Assembly: GCA_030148665.1 (NCBI GenBank)
Contig: JASBSZ010000043.1
Span: forward strand, 1 to 48,378
Length of the DNA: 48,378 nt
Direction of reading: 5' to 3'
Source: Alphaproteobacteria bacterium
GTDB taxonomy: Bacteria; Pseudomonadota; Alphaproteobacteria; Rhodobacterales; Rhodobacteraceae
Shown: positions 25,354-35,597 of the stretch, one piece after another
Layout of the letters: every line of letters starts with the position of its first letter
Numbering within the stretch: the first letter of the stretch is position 1
Position numbers and translations under genes: made by a program
Notes under the pieces: generated by a model
Told to the model about the DNA's origin: nothing
What the model saw: only the letters and a program-made list of their open reading frames with translations
Databases searched by the model: none

Positions 25354-26022
25354 TCAGGCTCCGCGGAAACCGATCACCGTCAGAATTGTTTTCCAGAAGA
25401 TCGCGATTTCGGTGCGAAAACCGGCATTGCGAATGTATCGCAGATCGGCGGCAACCTTTTTTCGCGTGCCCTCGCATCCTTCGACATAACCCACCTCGAC
25501 CTGGGCAAGGCCGCTGATGCCGGGTCGGATGACGTGACGTTCGGTGTAGCCTGGCACGGTCGCCTGAAAGGCCTTGGCATGCTCGAAATAATCCGGCCTC
25601 GGGCCGATCAGGCTCATGTCGCCTTTCAGCACATTGATGATTTGCGGCAGTTCGTCGATCCGGCATTTGCGCATGAGTTGGCCCAGCGGGGTGATTCGAT
25701 CGATCTCGATCGGGTCTTCATGTCCGCGCAGGATCTCGCCGACATGGGTCATCGAGCGGAACTTGATTGCCTTGAAGGGCAGACAACCCCTGCCCATCCG
25801 TTCCTGCACGAAGAAAAGAGGTCCGCGGTTGAAAAAGGGATTCAGGATCAGAAGAAGCCCGGCCGCGGGGATCAGGATGATCAACAACACAAGGCTGACC
25901 ACGATATCGAAGGCTCGCTTGCAGAACCAGAAGAACCGGCTCCCCCCTATGATCGACGGGCCAGAAACCTCTTTACGCCCGGTGGTCGCGAGCACCTCAC
26001 CACCGGCAGTTCGATCCAACAT
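25354..26022 (-). CDS. Priming sugar-phosphate transferase (ExoY/WcaJ family), copy 1
   Basis: Enzymes of this family move a sugar-1-phosphate from a UDP-sugar to undecaprenyl phosphate and so start each polysaccharide repeat unit. The start at 26022 (MLDRTAGG) has AGGGTG upstream and gives 222 residues; an in-frame GTG at 26061 abuts its only possible ribosome site. One N-terminal membrane hairpin (FDIVVSLVLLIILIPAAGLL) is followed by the catalytic domain: FKAIKFRSM, CRIDELPQIINVLKGDMSLI with the Asp-Glu pair, GPRPDYFEHA, and RPGISGLAQV. The sugar is not predictable. It reads from a promoter with an embedded palindrome, divergent from galU. Confidence 0.93.
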   Translation of the reverse strand: MLDRTAGGEVLATTGRKEVSGPSIIGGSRFFWFCKRAFDIVVSLVLLIILIPAAGLLLILNPFFNRGPLFFVQERMGRGCLPFKAIKFRSMTHVGEILRGHEDPIEIDRITPLGQLMRKCRIDELPQIINVLKGDMSLIGPRPDYFEHAKAFQATVPGYTERHVIRPGISGLAQVEVGYVEGCEGTRKKVAADLRYIRNAGFRTEIAIFWKTILTVIGFRGA

Positions 26023-26377
26023 GGCAGCACCCTGAAAATTGAAACTGAAAAAACTGGTCACCCTTTTTCGGTAGGATAATGCATGTTTAACATGAAAAAT
26101 TCAACTGAAGATAGTTATGAATGCCTTACCTTTTTGTGATTGGTGGTTTTCAGAACGGCGCGGAATGTCACATCGCTTTGCCGAAAGATTTTCAACCGGC
26201 CGGTTGTGGCCGGGCAAGGGCAACGCGGTCTGCTGTTCCGGCCGAAACCGGTATCGGGTTTGCGTTCTGGCAATCCATCGTCGTGATCGGCAGCACAGCC
26301 GGAAAACCTGACCTTGTGCCGAATCGGAAAGGGCGTTACCCGTGAGGGCAAGGAATTTTTCAAAAAGTGTCAGAGTG
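26023..26377. other. 355-bp divergent control region between priming transferase 1 and galU
   Basis: No gene is seen. The stretch is more AT-rich than its surroundings and holds the promoter and palindrome at 26076-26104 and the start region of galU. Short frames here do not resemble proteins. Part (26160-26330) has no recognised signal. Confidence 0.65.
26076..26104 (-). promoter_or_regulatory. Promoter of priming transferase 1 with operator-like palindrome
   Basis: On the reverse strand TTGAAT (26104-26099) and CATTAT (26081-26076) are spaced by exactly 17 bases. The spacer contains the perfect 13-base palindrome CATGTTTAACATG (26082-26094). A repressor bound there would cover the promoter. 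The transcript would begin near 26069, about 47 bases ahead of the ATG. Confidence 0.5.
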
Positions 26378-27331
26378 ATGCGTAAAAAGGTAACAAAGGC
26401 CATTTTTCCGGTTGCCGGCCTGGGGACGAGGTTCCTTCCCGCCACCAAATCGATCCCCAAGGAAATCCTGCCACTGGTGGACAAGCCGTTGATTCAGTAT
26501 TCGATCGACGAGGCACGTGCGGCCGGCATAAAGGAGTTCATCTTTGTGACGGCCCGCGGAAAGAGTGCGCTGGAAGATTACTTTGACAACGCACCCGAAC
26601 TGGAAAAGACCCTTCGCCAGAAGGGCAAGGATGACCTGATTTCGACCCTGCGTCAGACCAATATGGACAGTGGTGCCATCGCCTATATCCGTCAGCGTCG
26701 GCCACTGGGCCTTGGCCATGCCGTGGCCTGCGCGCAGCGCCTGATCGGGAACGAGCCCTTTGCGGTTCTGCTGCCCGACGATGTCATTGCCGCTGACAAG
26801 CCCTGCCTGCAGCAGATGGTCGAGGCCTGGGAAGAGACACGCGGAAACATGGTCGGCGTCATGGAGGTCGGACCCGATCGCATTTCCTCCTACGGGGTGA
26901 TTGACGTCAAGGAGGACATGAACAGAATCGTTTCCGCGCGCGGACTGGTGGAAAAGCCGGCACCGGGAGCGGCGCCATCCAATCTGGCGGTGATCGGACG
27001 ATATATCCTGACCCCTCAGGTCATGCGCAGCCTGCGCAGTGTCGAGCCGGGCGCCGGGGGGGAAATCCAGCTGACCGATGCCATCAATCACGCAGCGCGC
27101 GAGCACCGGAATGTCTATGGGTTCCGTTTCGACGGACGGCGGTACGATTGCGGGTGCAAGGCGGAATATCTCGAGGCCACCGTCGATTTCGCCCTGGCGC
27201 GTTCCGACCTGCGCGAGCGTTTTTCCGGGTTCGTGCAGGCTCGCGCTGCCCGTATCGAACAGGATGTTCCGGCGGCCCCCGTCGGCCCGAGCGAGGCCGT
27301 GACAGGCCCGGACATGCCGCTAGCGGGATAA
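26378..27331 (+). CDS. galU: UTP-glucose-1-phosphate uridylyltransferase
   Basis: GalU makes UDP-glucose from UTP and glucose-1-phosphate, feeding surface polysaccharide synthesis. The start MRKKVTKAIFPVAGLGTRFL at 26378 matches family N-termini and gives 317 residues; a GTG 12 codons upstream is less likely. Seen: nucleotide-binding GLGTRFLPATKSIPKEILPL, LLPDDVIAAD, VEKPAPG, and GRYILTPQVM followed by GGEIQLTDAI. The last 35 residues are a proline/alanine-rich tail. It converges with the next gene, overlapping its end by 12 bases. Confidence 0.96.
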   Translation: MRKKVTKAIFPVAGLGTRFLPATKSIPKEILPLVDKPLIQYSIDEARAAGIKEFIFVTARGKSALEDYFDNAPELEKTLRQKGKDDLISTLRQTNMDSGAIAYIRQRRPLGLGHAVACAQRLIGNEPFAVLLPDDVIAADKPCLQQMVEAWEETRGNMVGVMEVGPDRISSYGVIDVKEDMNRIVSARGLVEKPAPGAAPSNLAVIGRYILTPQVMRSLRSVEPGAGGEIQLTDAINHAAREHRNVYGFRFDGRRYDCGCKAEYLEATVDFALARSDLRERFSGFVQARAARIEQDVPAAPVGPSEAVTGPDMPLAG

Positions 27332-27934
27332 AAGGCGCGCGACCGTCCTGCCCAGCAGCCACAGATCAAGGCAGAGATTGCGATTGTCGCGATAGATCAG
27401 GTCAAGGCGCGCCTTTGCGGGCACGCAGCGGCGCAGATATACCTCATGCGTTTCCTGTTGCGTGCGACAGGCCGACAACAGCCATTCTTCGTGCCGGTGA
27501 TAGACGAGGGTCGCCAGCCCGGTGATTCCGGGGCGGCATTGCAGAACCTGAGTATACAGGTCGGGGCGCGCTTCGACATAGGCGCGCAGGGGGGGGCGTG
27601 GGCCGACCAGGCTCATGTCTCCGCGCAGCACATTCCACAGTTGGGGGATTTCATCCAGCCTTGTCGCCCTGAGAAATCGTCCGACAGGGGTGATCCTGTC
27701 CCTCTTGTCCCCACCTGAGACACCGAAATCCTGCCCGTCGGGGGGAATGCGCATGCTGCGCAGTTTGATCAGGGTAAAGGGCTGGTCCACCTGTTTCATC
27801 CTTTCCGACAGATAGAACAACGGCCGCCCCTGCGTTGCCGCCATTGCCACCAGCAGCAGCGCCAGCACCGGCAGGGCAAGAATGCCCAGGGTCATAGCCA
27901 GAATCAGGTCCATCATTCGTTTCGCTACCGTCAT
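27320..27934 (-). CDS. Priming sugar-phosphate transferase, copy 2 (WreU-like candidate)
   Basis: A 204-residue monotopic phosphoglycosyl transferase that primes polysaccharide assembly on undecaprenyl phosphate. The start MTVAKRMMDLILAMTLG overlaps the stop of the preceding gene in ATGA, so the two are translationally coupled. The membrane hairpin (LILAMTLGILALPVLALLLV) is followed by FTLIKLRSM, RLDEIPQLWNVLRGDMSLVG, GPRPPLRAYV and RPGITGLATL. Coupling to a sugar reductase/epimerase suggests the pair WreQ-WreU of Rhizobium, where QuiNAc-1-phosphate is the first sugar; this is inference. The C-terminus overlaps that of galU. Confidence 0.92.
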   Translation of the reverse strand: MTVAKRMMDLILAMTLGILALPVLALLLVAMAATQGRPLFYLSERMKQVDQPFTLIKLRSMRIPPDGQDFGVSGGDKRDRITPVGRFLRATRLDEIPQLWNVLRGDMSLVGPRPPLRAYVEARPDLYTQVLQCRPGITGLATLVYHRHEEWLLSACRTQQETHEVYLRRCVPAKARLDLIYRDNRNLCLDLWLLGRTVARLLSR

Positions 27935-28821
27935 CCGGTCACCTTGCAGGCTTGCCACTGGCGAATCATCTCTTCCGGGGTGCTGTCCTTCTCGGCGAAA
28001 CTGTGCAGTCGTGCCAAGGCACGAACGTCCAGGCAAACCCTTGCAATGGCATCGGCGGGGGCGGGGACGCCCCGCCAGGCATGATGGTCGAGCGCGGCCA
28101 GAAGTTCGTCCATCCCCACGCAGCCGGGCGCTGCCACGTTCAGGACATCAGGAAGGTCATCAATCTGCCATAGCGTGTTCAGTACCGACGCCAGTGTTTC
28201 AACACCGATATACGAGCGCCTCGCCGGCCCGCCAGTTCCAAAGAGATCCAGCCGCAGTTCCTGGCCAGATGCCGCATTGCGCAGGAGCTGGTCTGCCCCG
28301 GCCACGTTTCCGATCCGCAGGCAACAGGCCCGGGTCCTCATGCCCGATCCGGCGCGCCAGTTCCTGACGGTGCGTTCCATTTCTAGCTTGGCCCTGGCGT
28401 AATCCGATGCGGGCCGGGGCGGATCGCTTTCGGTCAACGGGCGTCCATGTCGTGGCGCACCATATATGGCTGCGGACGAGGCCATCAGGACAACCGGAAT
28501 ATCCAGCCTCGCGGCCTCGTGCAGGCAGGCCTGCGCGATTTCGGCGTGGTCGGTCATGTCGGTATCCGGGCGTGCCGAGCCCGCGAAATTCAGCAAGACG
28601 TCGATATGCCCGATCCGGTCCTTCAGTTCGGCCAGCCCGTCGTCATGGCCGATTCGCCAGCGAAACGGATTGCCGTCAAGGCCCCGGGGTTCCGTGCGGA
28701 ACTGCAGAAAGACCTGCAGATCGCTGTCCTCCAGCCGTTGCAGGGCCGGGCCCAGCAATCTGCCCACATGCCCGGTTGCCCCCAACAGGACGACATTGGT
28801 TCTTGCGCGCGTGGCTGACAT
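27931..28821 (-). CDS. NAD(P)-dependent sugar epimerase/reductase (extended SDR family)
   Basis: A 296-residue Rossmann enzyme acting on a nucleotide sugar. It has the cofactor motif GATGHVG (residues 14-20), the strand DVLLNFAGSARPDTD, the serine region VVLMASSAAIYGAP, and the catalytic Tyr-Lys pair in SDYARAKLEMER. The 4-keto reductases of the WbpV/WreQ type and UDP-glucose 4-epimerases share this plan. Coupling to priming transferase 2 and presence of a WbpM-type dehydratase favour a 4-keto reductase making UDP-QuiNAc. The ribosome site is weak. It lies 38 bases after the export lipoprotein gene. Confidence 0.88.
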   Translation of the reverse strand: MSATRARTNVVLLGATGHVGRLLGPALQRLEDSDLQVFLQFRTEPRGLDGNPFRWRIGHDDGLAELKDRIGHIDVLLNFAGSARPDTDMTDHAEIAQACLHEAARLDIPVVLMASSAAIYGAPRHGRPLTESDPPRPASDYARAKLEMERTVRNWRAGSGMRTRACCLRIGNVAGADQLLRNAASGQELRLDLFGTGGPARRSYIGVETLASVLNTLWQIDDLPDVLNVAAPGCVGMDELLAALDHHAWRGVPAPADAIARVCLDVRALARLHSFAEKDSTPEEMIRQWQACKVTG

Positions 28822-28859
28822 CTCGTGCCCCGGATATCATGTGACCGACAACATGCCGC

Positions 28860-29957
28860 CTATTTCGTTGCCGCCCGGAAAACGCCGAACATGTTGCCGA
28901 CCAGACCAAGGACGGTTTCGGCCGACTTGACACTTGCTTCGGTCACCAGCACCGTGTCGCCCGGCTGGATGGCGAACTCGCCGGCGCTGAAGATGCCGTC
29001 AGCCGTGGTCAGGTCCAGGGTAAAGACAACCCGCCTGTCGGATGGTCCGCGACCGTTCTTGCGTACCGCCCATTTCGGATACTCGCGCAGCACCAGAACG
29101 CCGGCTGGGTTGGCGCGGCTGTCCAGCAGCCCTCCGATCATGGAAATCGCGTCCAGCGCCGAGGGATGGTCGGTCGTGAATGGCACGATCTTTTCCGCCC
29201 CTGCCGCGCCGAGCGCGCGGAAAAACCGGCGATCCTGTGTCACGATAACCTTGTCTCCGCCCCGGACCGGCACGTCCAGATCCGGCGAGGCATAGAGCCG
29301 GGCAAGCGAAATGCCGTAGATTCTGCCTTGACGAACCAGCCTCAGCTGGGGGTTGCGCAGGCTGGATGCCACACCGCCGCCCTTGGACAAGAGGTTCAGA
29401 ACGGTCAGGTTTTCATCCGTCAGCGGATAGTTTCCGGGGTTGGCGACCCCGCCTACCAGATCGACCGAACTGCGCTGGCCGGGGTTGACCGAAATCTGTA
29501 CCTGCGCCGAAGGTGCGACGGAACTCAGCGCCTCTTGCAGCCGCTTGCGGGCCTGCTCGACGCTCAGCCCGGCAATGGCGATATCGCCGATATACGGGAC
29601 AAAGATGGTGCCCTTGGCCGAGACCACGGTGTTGTCGATCCTGACCGATTTCTGTCCCGGCGCGGTCAGCAGCGAGTTTTCGTCACTGTCCCAGATCGTC
29701 AGTCCGATCCGGTCGTTCGGGGCTATGGATATGCCATCGCTTCCATCGCCGGGGCTGATCCAGCGATAGGTTTTCTCGTTTCCGGTGCCGGGCCAGCGGG
29801 ACAGGCGCCGCAGGCTGGCCCGCGTCACGGCATAGACGGCAAATTCGGATTGCTTGTCCTTGCGCGGTGCAATGATTTCGCTTTCCAGCGCAGCGCCGCG
29901 CGGCAGGCTGCATGACGCCAGTACAAGCAGCACAATGAGGTATCCGAAAATCTTCAA
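28860..29957 (-). CDS. Polysaccharide export outer-membrane lipoprotein (Wza/KpsD-like), copy 2
   Basis: A second outer-membrane export protein of 365 residues. It begins with TTG at 29957, the only reasonable start, with GGGGGA five bases upstream; the signal MKIFGYLIVLLVLASCS ends in a lipobox. The Poly_export domain contains ISIAPNDRIGLTIWDSDENS and GTIFVPYIGDIAIAGLSVEQ, then SLBB repeats (DLVGGVANPGNYPLTDENLT). It differs strongly from copy 1 and lacks that protein's coiled coil. It heads an apparent operon with the SDR enzyme and priming transferase 2 and is divergent from the mutase gene. Confidence 0.92.
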   Translation of the reverse strand: MKIFGYLIVLLVLASCSLPRGAALESEIIAPRKDKQSEFAVYAVTRASLRRLSRWPGTGNEKTYRWISPGDGSDGISIAPNDRIGLTIWDSDENSLLTAPGQKSVRIDNTVVSAKGTIFVPYIGDIAIAGLSVEQARKRLQEALSSVAPSAQVQISVNPGQRSSVDLVGGVANPGNYPLTDENLTVLNLLSKGGGVASSLRNPQLRLVRQGRIYGISLARLYASPDLDVPVRGGDKVIVTQDRRFFRALGAAGAEKIVPFTTDHPSALDAISMIGGLLDSRANPAGVLVLREYPKWAVRKNGRGPSDRRVVFTLDLTTADGIFSAGEFAIQPGDTVLVTEASVKSAETVLGLVGNMFGVFRAATK

Positions 29958-30137
29958 ACTTTCCCCCGCCCCGAATCGGGCCGCTGTGTTTTCATTTGGT
30001 GACGGGTGAAATGACCCGCCCGTTCAGGATACAAGCTGGCCTTGTCGCGTCAACAGAATGCTGGGCAGGGCATGGCACGTCGTCCGGCGGCCGCGAGGGA
30101 CAAGGAATATTTTGCGCAGGCGCGCACGATGCTGTAG

Positions 30138-31337
<1,200 letters not shown>

Positions 31338-31459
31338 GGGGCAAAGGCCCATATTTTCAAGGGTGTCTTCATCGAATCATTGTTTGTTCCATGCCGCAAA
31401 GATGGTATCAGTCTGGTGGGAACAATGCCCCTTGTTCCGATTTGGGAAGGACGAAAATC

Positions 31460-32791
31460 TTGAAAGATGCAAGCGACACCAGGGCCGGGGGTCCAGCAGA
31501 TGACCCCGATCACTCTGCCGGGCCCGATCACCCTGCCGGGGGCGTCGCGGCGACCAAGCGCCGTCGCGAGGCACGCAAGAAACGGCAGGCCGGGCGCGGG
31601 GGGCGTGGCAACGGAAATGGCAACAAGGGGGCCAAGGCCGCCCCGGTCGTCGTGCAGGTCAAGCCGGTTGCCCCTGCTGCCCGGGTAAAAACGCGCCACT
31701 GGGGCGTGCTGTTCAGCTTTGTCCTGCTTGTTCTGGTGCCGATCGCCGCTGCCTTCTGGTATCTGGAAACGCGCGCGGCCGACCAGTACGCATCCCTCAC
31801 AGGGTTCACCGTCAGGCGCGCCGATGCGGCGCCCGCAGCCGCCAGCGATCTGCTGGGCGGTCTGGCCAAGCTGTCGTCGGGCCCGTCGTCCGACACCGAT
31901 ATCCTGTACGAGTTCATCCAGAGCCAGAAACTGGTCGAGCTGATCGACCGCAAGCTGGATCTGCGCAAGATGTGGTCGAAACCGGCAAACGATCCGATTT
32001 TCTCGTTCGACCCCGGCGGCTCGATCGAGGATCTGGTCGATTACTGGGAAAGGATGGTCAACATCTATTACGATGGCAGTAACGGTCTGATCCAGGTGCA
32101 GGTCAAGGCCTTTGATCCGCAGGATGCCCGTGCCATCGCCAGGGCCATCGTCGAGGAAAGCACCCGCATGATCAACCGGCTCAGTGCGGTCGCCCGTGCC
32201 GATACCATGCGCTATGCCAAGGAGGATCTGGACCTTGCGGTGGCACGGCTCAAAAAGGCGCGCCAGGCGATTACCGCCTTTCGCAACAAGGCCCAGATCG
32301 TGGACCCGAACGCCGATATCCAGGGACAGATGGGGTTGCTCAACACGTTGCAGCAGAAACTGGCATCGACGCTCATCGAGCTGGACCTGCTGCGTGAGAC
32401 CGCGCGCAAGGCAGACCCGCGCATTGTCCAGCTGGAACGCAAGATTGGCGTCATCCAGAGCCGCATCAGGGAAGAGCGCAAGAAATTCGGTCTCGGCGGC
32501 GGGGGGGCCGGGGGAACGGATTATGCCTCGTTGGTCAGTGAATACGAGGGGCTGACGGTGGAGCTGGAATTTGCCCAGCGCACCTATCTGTCGGCGCTGA
32601 CCGCCTATGACACCGCCAAGGCCGAAGCCCAGCGTCAGACCCGCTATCTTGCAGCCTTTGTCGCGCCTACCCTTGCCCAGAAACCCCAATACCCGAAACG
32701 TCTGGTGCTGTTGGGTATCCTGGGCTTTTTCCTGTTCCTCAGCTGGGCCATCCTGGTGCTGGTTTCGTACAGCATAAAGGATCGGCGCTGA
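31460..32791 (+). CDS. kpsE: Capsule export inner-membrane protein, KpsE type
   Basis: KpsE-type proteins bridge the inner-membrane ABC exporter to the outer-membrane channel. TTG at 31460, seven bases after GGGAAGGA, is the best start, giving 443 residues; an ATG at 31391 has no ribosome site. There is a long cytoplasmic tail with a strongly basic block (KRRREARKKRQAGRGGRG, about residues 33-50), one membrane helix (82-101), a periplasmic part with coiled coils (DLDLAVARLKKARQAITAFR), and a second membrane helix (about 415-437) ending YSIKDRR. Near the start an 18-base imperfect tandem repeat encodes DHSAGP/DHPAGG. kpsT follows after four bases; kpsM is absent. Confidence 0.88.
   Translation: MKDASDTRAGGPADDPDHSAGPDHPAGGVAATKRRREARKKRQAGRGGRGNGNGNKGAKAAPVVVQVKPVAPAARVKTRHWGVLFSFVLLVLVPIAAAFWYLETRAADQYASLTGFTVRRADAAPAAASDLLGGLAKLSSGPSSDTDILYEFIQSQKLVELIDRKLDLRKMWSKPANDPIFSFDPGGSIEDLVDYWERMVNIYYDGSNGLIQVQVKAFDPQDARAIARAIVEESTRMINRLSAVARADTMRYAKEDLDLAVARLKKARQAITAFRNKAQIVDPNADIQGQMGLLNTLQQKLASTLIELDLLRETARKADPRIVQLERKIGVIQSRIREERKKFGLGGGGAGGTDYASLVSEYEGLTVELEFAQRTYLSALTAYDTAKAEAQRQTRYLAAFVAPTLAQKPQYPKRLVLLGILGFFLFLSWAILVLVSYSIKDRR
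31505..31540. repeat. 18-base tandem repeat inside kpsE
   Basis: 31505-31522 and 31523-31540 are identical except for one base (CTCTGCC versus CCCTGCC). They encode six residues each in the low-complexity cytoplasmic tail, so copy-number change would keep the frame. Confidence 0.8.
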
Positions 32792-32795
32792 AGCG

Positions 32796-33467
32796 ATGAT
32801 CAGGCTGCGGAATCTTTGCAAGACATTCGTTTTGCGGGGCCAGCGCAAGGTCGTCGCAGACAATATCAACGTGACATTTCCATCCGGCACCTGCGTTGCC
32901 CTTCTGGGGCGAAATGGCGCGGGCAAGTCCAGCCTGTTGAAGATGATCGCCGGCTCGCTGCAACAGGATTCCGGCGAAATCGAGATCGCGGGATCCGTGT
33001 CCTGGCCGGTCGGTTTTGCAGGCAGTTTCCACAGGGATCTGACCGGGGCCCAGAACACCCGTTTCGTGGGGCGCATCTATGGTGTCGATACCGATGCCCT
33101 GGTGGATTTCGTCGAAGATTTCGCCGAGCTGGGCAAGCATTTCCATTTGCCCTTTCATACCTATTCATCGGGGATGCGGGGACGTCTGGCCTTTGGCGTG
33201 TCCATGGGCATACGATTCGATACCTATCTCGTGGATGAGGTTACCGCCACGGGGGACGCCGCGTTCAAGACCAAGTCACGGGTCGTTTTCATGGAGCGGA
33301 TGAAGGAAAGCGGTGCGATCATGGTTTCCCATTCGATAGGCGCCGTGCGCCGGATATGCGATGCCGGGGCGGTTCTCGAAAATGGCCGGCTGACCTATTA
33401 CGACGATCTGGAAGAGGCGATCGCCCATCATCGCGCAAATGTCGGGGGCGACCCCGGCGATGATTGA
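32796..33467 (+). CDS. kpsT: Capsule polysaccharide ABC exporter ATPase, KpsT type
   Basis: KpsT powers export of finished lipid-linked polysaccharide across the inner membrane with the permease KpsM. The protein has 223 residues. Walker A is GRNGAGKSS (38-46). The signature is YSSGMRGRL (123-131), the form typical of KpsT/Wzt in place of LSGGQ. Walker B is FDTYLVDEVTATGD and the H-loop is MVSHS. It lies four bases after kpsE, as one unit. No permease gene for it is seen here, which is unusual, since kpsM normally adjoins kpsT. Confidence 0.95.
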   Translation: MIRLRNLCKTFVLRGQRKVVADNINVTFPSGTCVALLGRNGAGKSSLLKMIAGSLQQDSGEIEIAGSVSWPVGFAGSFHRDLTGAQNTRFVGRIYGVDTDALVDFVEDFAELGKHFHLPFHTYSSGMRGRLAFGVSMGIRFDTYLVDEVTATGDAAFKTKSRVVFMERMKESGAIMVSHSIGAVRRICDAGAVLENGRLTYYDDLEEAIAHHRANVGGDPGDD

Positions 33468-33621
33468 CCTGACCCACATCTGAACGGTTTGCGCCACCTT
33501 GGCGTCGCAACCTGTGCGACAACCCTTGCCGCGTGGGCAACAATTTGAATAAAATCAGGCAAAAGCAATTTTTCATTAATGGGAATCAATCAGGTTTTCC
33601 CCGACCAAGGGACTGAATCAT

Positions 33622-35520
33622 TTGAACAGGAAACGATTGCATGACTTCGTGCGGGATCTTCCCCGCCCCTGGAAGCGGCGACTGCTGCTGGGCCATGATG
33701 TCGTTCTTGCGCCCATCAGCCTGCTGCTCGCCTTCGGGTTACGGGAAGAGACCCTGTGGCCCATCGACCCGGCGCTGCCCAGCTGGCCCCATTTCCTGTT
33801 TCTGACGGCTCTGGCCGGAGTGACCTCGACCGTGCTGGGCCTGCCCGGCATCCGGCTGATCGCCTACGAGGCCCGCGCCATGATGCGCACCGGGGCTCTG
33901 GCGCTGATTCTTGTGGTTTGCGGCGCCGTGGTCAACGCCTGGCTGGGCTCGGGCCTTTCGACAGCCTTGTTCGTGTCGTTCGGATTTCTTTACTTTGGTC
34001 TGTCCGTCGTCTCCCGCATCATCGGGTTGAATCTGTTGCTGTGGATATACCGTCAGGGCACCGAACGGACGCGGGTGCTGATCTATGGTGCCGGTTCGAC
34101 GGGTTCGCAACTGGTGGCGGCGCTTTCCCAGACCAAGGATATCGAACCGGTTGCCTTTGTCGATGACAACCCGTCGCTTCACGGGGCGATGGTCGCCGGG
34201 CTCAAGGTTCTGGCGCCGCGCAAGATCGCCGAGTTCGTGCGCGAGCACCGGATTGACCGCGTTGTGCTTGCAATGCCCTCGCTGTCGTTGCCGCGTCAGG
34301 CCAGAATTGCGCTGAGACTGGAAAATCTGGGATGTGACGTGCACCGCGTGCCCTCGTTTTCCGAACTTGTCGGCAACAAGGGGCTGGTCGCCAATATCGA
34401 ACCCGTCCACCCGGCCGACCTGCTGGGCCGGGGAACGCTGGATGGCGCGCTGCCCGAGGTGGTGAAGAGCTATCGTGACAAGGTGGTCCTGGTCACCGGG
34501 GCTGGCGGTTCGATCGGCTCCGAGCTGTGTCGCCAGTTGCTGGCGGGTCAGCCACGGGCCCTGATCCTGTTCGATCACAGCGAGCCCGCATTGTATTCCA
34601 TCGACATGGAGATGCAGACCCTTGCCGAGGGGCGGGGCGTCGAGATCGTCCCCGTCATCGGTTCGGTGAACGACAGCGGCGCATTGTTGCGGGTGATGAT
34701 CGAGCACAAGGTGCAGATCGTGTTTCATGCCGCCGCACACAAGCATGTTCCCCTGGTCGAAAGAAACGAGATCGAGGGCCTCAGGAACAACGTTCTGGGC
34801 ACGCGCAAGGCGGTCGAGGCAGCACAGGGCGCAGGGGTCGAGCGGTTCGTCCTGATATCCAGCGACAAGGCCGTGCGGCCGACCAACATCATGGGTGCGT
34901 CGAAACGCATGGCGGAACTGATCGTTCAGGACATGGCGACGCGCAGCGAAAAGACGATCTTTTCGATCGTGCGTTTTGGCAATGTCCTGGGATCATCCGG
35001 CTCGGTCATTCCGCTGTTTCAGGAACAGATCGCGCGCGGTGGCCCGGTTACGCTGACCCATAACGACGTCAGACGCTATTTCATGACCGCATCCGAGGCG
35101 GCGCGGCTGGTTCTGCTGGCGGGCAGCTATTCCCGTGGTGGCGACGTGTTTGTCCTGGATATGGGCAAGCCCATCCCGATCCGGCGTCTTGCAAGACAAC
35201 TGATCGAGCGCGAGGGCTATACCGTGAAGGATCGGAAAAACCCGGACGGCGATATCGAGATCATCGTCACCGGCATGCGGCCGGGGGAGAAGATGGTCGA
35301 GGAACTGCTGATCGGCAATGATCTGCGCCCGACGCCGCATCCCAAGATCCTGCGCGCCCGGGAGACCGGCCTTTCCGAGATCGAGGTTGCCAGCATGTTG
35401 CAGGCGCTGGGCCGGCTGATCGATGAAGGCGATGCCGAAAAGGCACGCGCGCTGGTCGCGCGTTGGGTCAGCGGCTATCATCAGCCGGATTATTCGGGGC
35501 AAGGGGTTGATGCCGGATAA
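33622..35520 (+). CDS. Nucleotide-sugar 4,6-dehydratase, WbpM/WreV/CapD family
   Basis: Members convert UDP-GlcNAc to its 4-keto-6-deoxy form at the inner membrane. The start is TTG at 33622 (AAGGGA about ten bases upstream), giving 632 residues. Four membrane helices (about 22-142) are followed by a first Rossmann domain (YGAGSTGSQL, from 155) and a catalytic Rossmann domain with VTGAGGSIGSELCRQ (from 291). The active site reads SSDKAVRPTNIMGASKR: methionine stands in the place of the usual SDR tyrosine, which is normal for WbpM enzymes. The C-terminus has GMRPGEKMVEELL. It probably makes the substrate for the SDR enzyme at 27931-28821. Confidence 0.94.
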   Translation: MNRKRLHDFVRDLPRPWKRRLLLGHDVVLAPISLLLAFGLREETLWPIDPALPSWPHFLFLTALAGVTSTVLGLPGIRLIAYEARAMMRTGALALILVVCGAVVNAWLGSGLSTALFVSFGFLYFGLSVVSRIIGLNLLLWIYRQGTERTRVLIYGAGSTGSQLVAALSQTKDIEPVAFVDDNPSLHGAMVAGLKVLAPRKIAEFVREHRIDRVVLAMPSLSLPRQARIALRLENLGCDVHRVPSFSELVGNKGLVANIEPVHPADLLGRGTLDGALPEVVKSYRDKVVLVTGAGGSIGSELCRQLLAGQPRALILFDHSEPALYSIDMEMQTLAEGRGVEIVPVIGSVNDSGALLRVMIEHKVQIVFHAAAHKHVPLVERNEIEGLRNNVLGTRKAVEAAQGAGVERFVLISSDKAVRPTNIMGASKRMAELIVQDMATRSEKTIFSIVRFGNVLGSSGSVIPLFQEQIARGGPVTLTHNDVRRYFMTASEAARLVLLAGSYSRGGDVFVLDMGKPIPIRRLARQLIEREGYTVKDRKNPDGDIEIIVTGMRPGEKMVEELLIGNDLRPTPHPKILRARETGLSEIEVASMLQALGRLIDEGDAEKARALVARWVSGYHQPDYSGQGVDAG

Positions 35521-35597
35521 TCTCGCTGGGCAGAATGGGGCAAAGAATGTAAACCGGGTGATACCGGGGACAGGGAGAGCAAGGGGAGGTTTCCGAT

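Noticed and set aside
34861..34914. Loss of the catalytic tyrosine in the WbpM-type dehydratase as a sign of inactivity
   Set aside because: Methionine at this position is the normal state in the WbpM group, so the enzyme is expected to be active.
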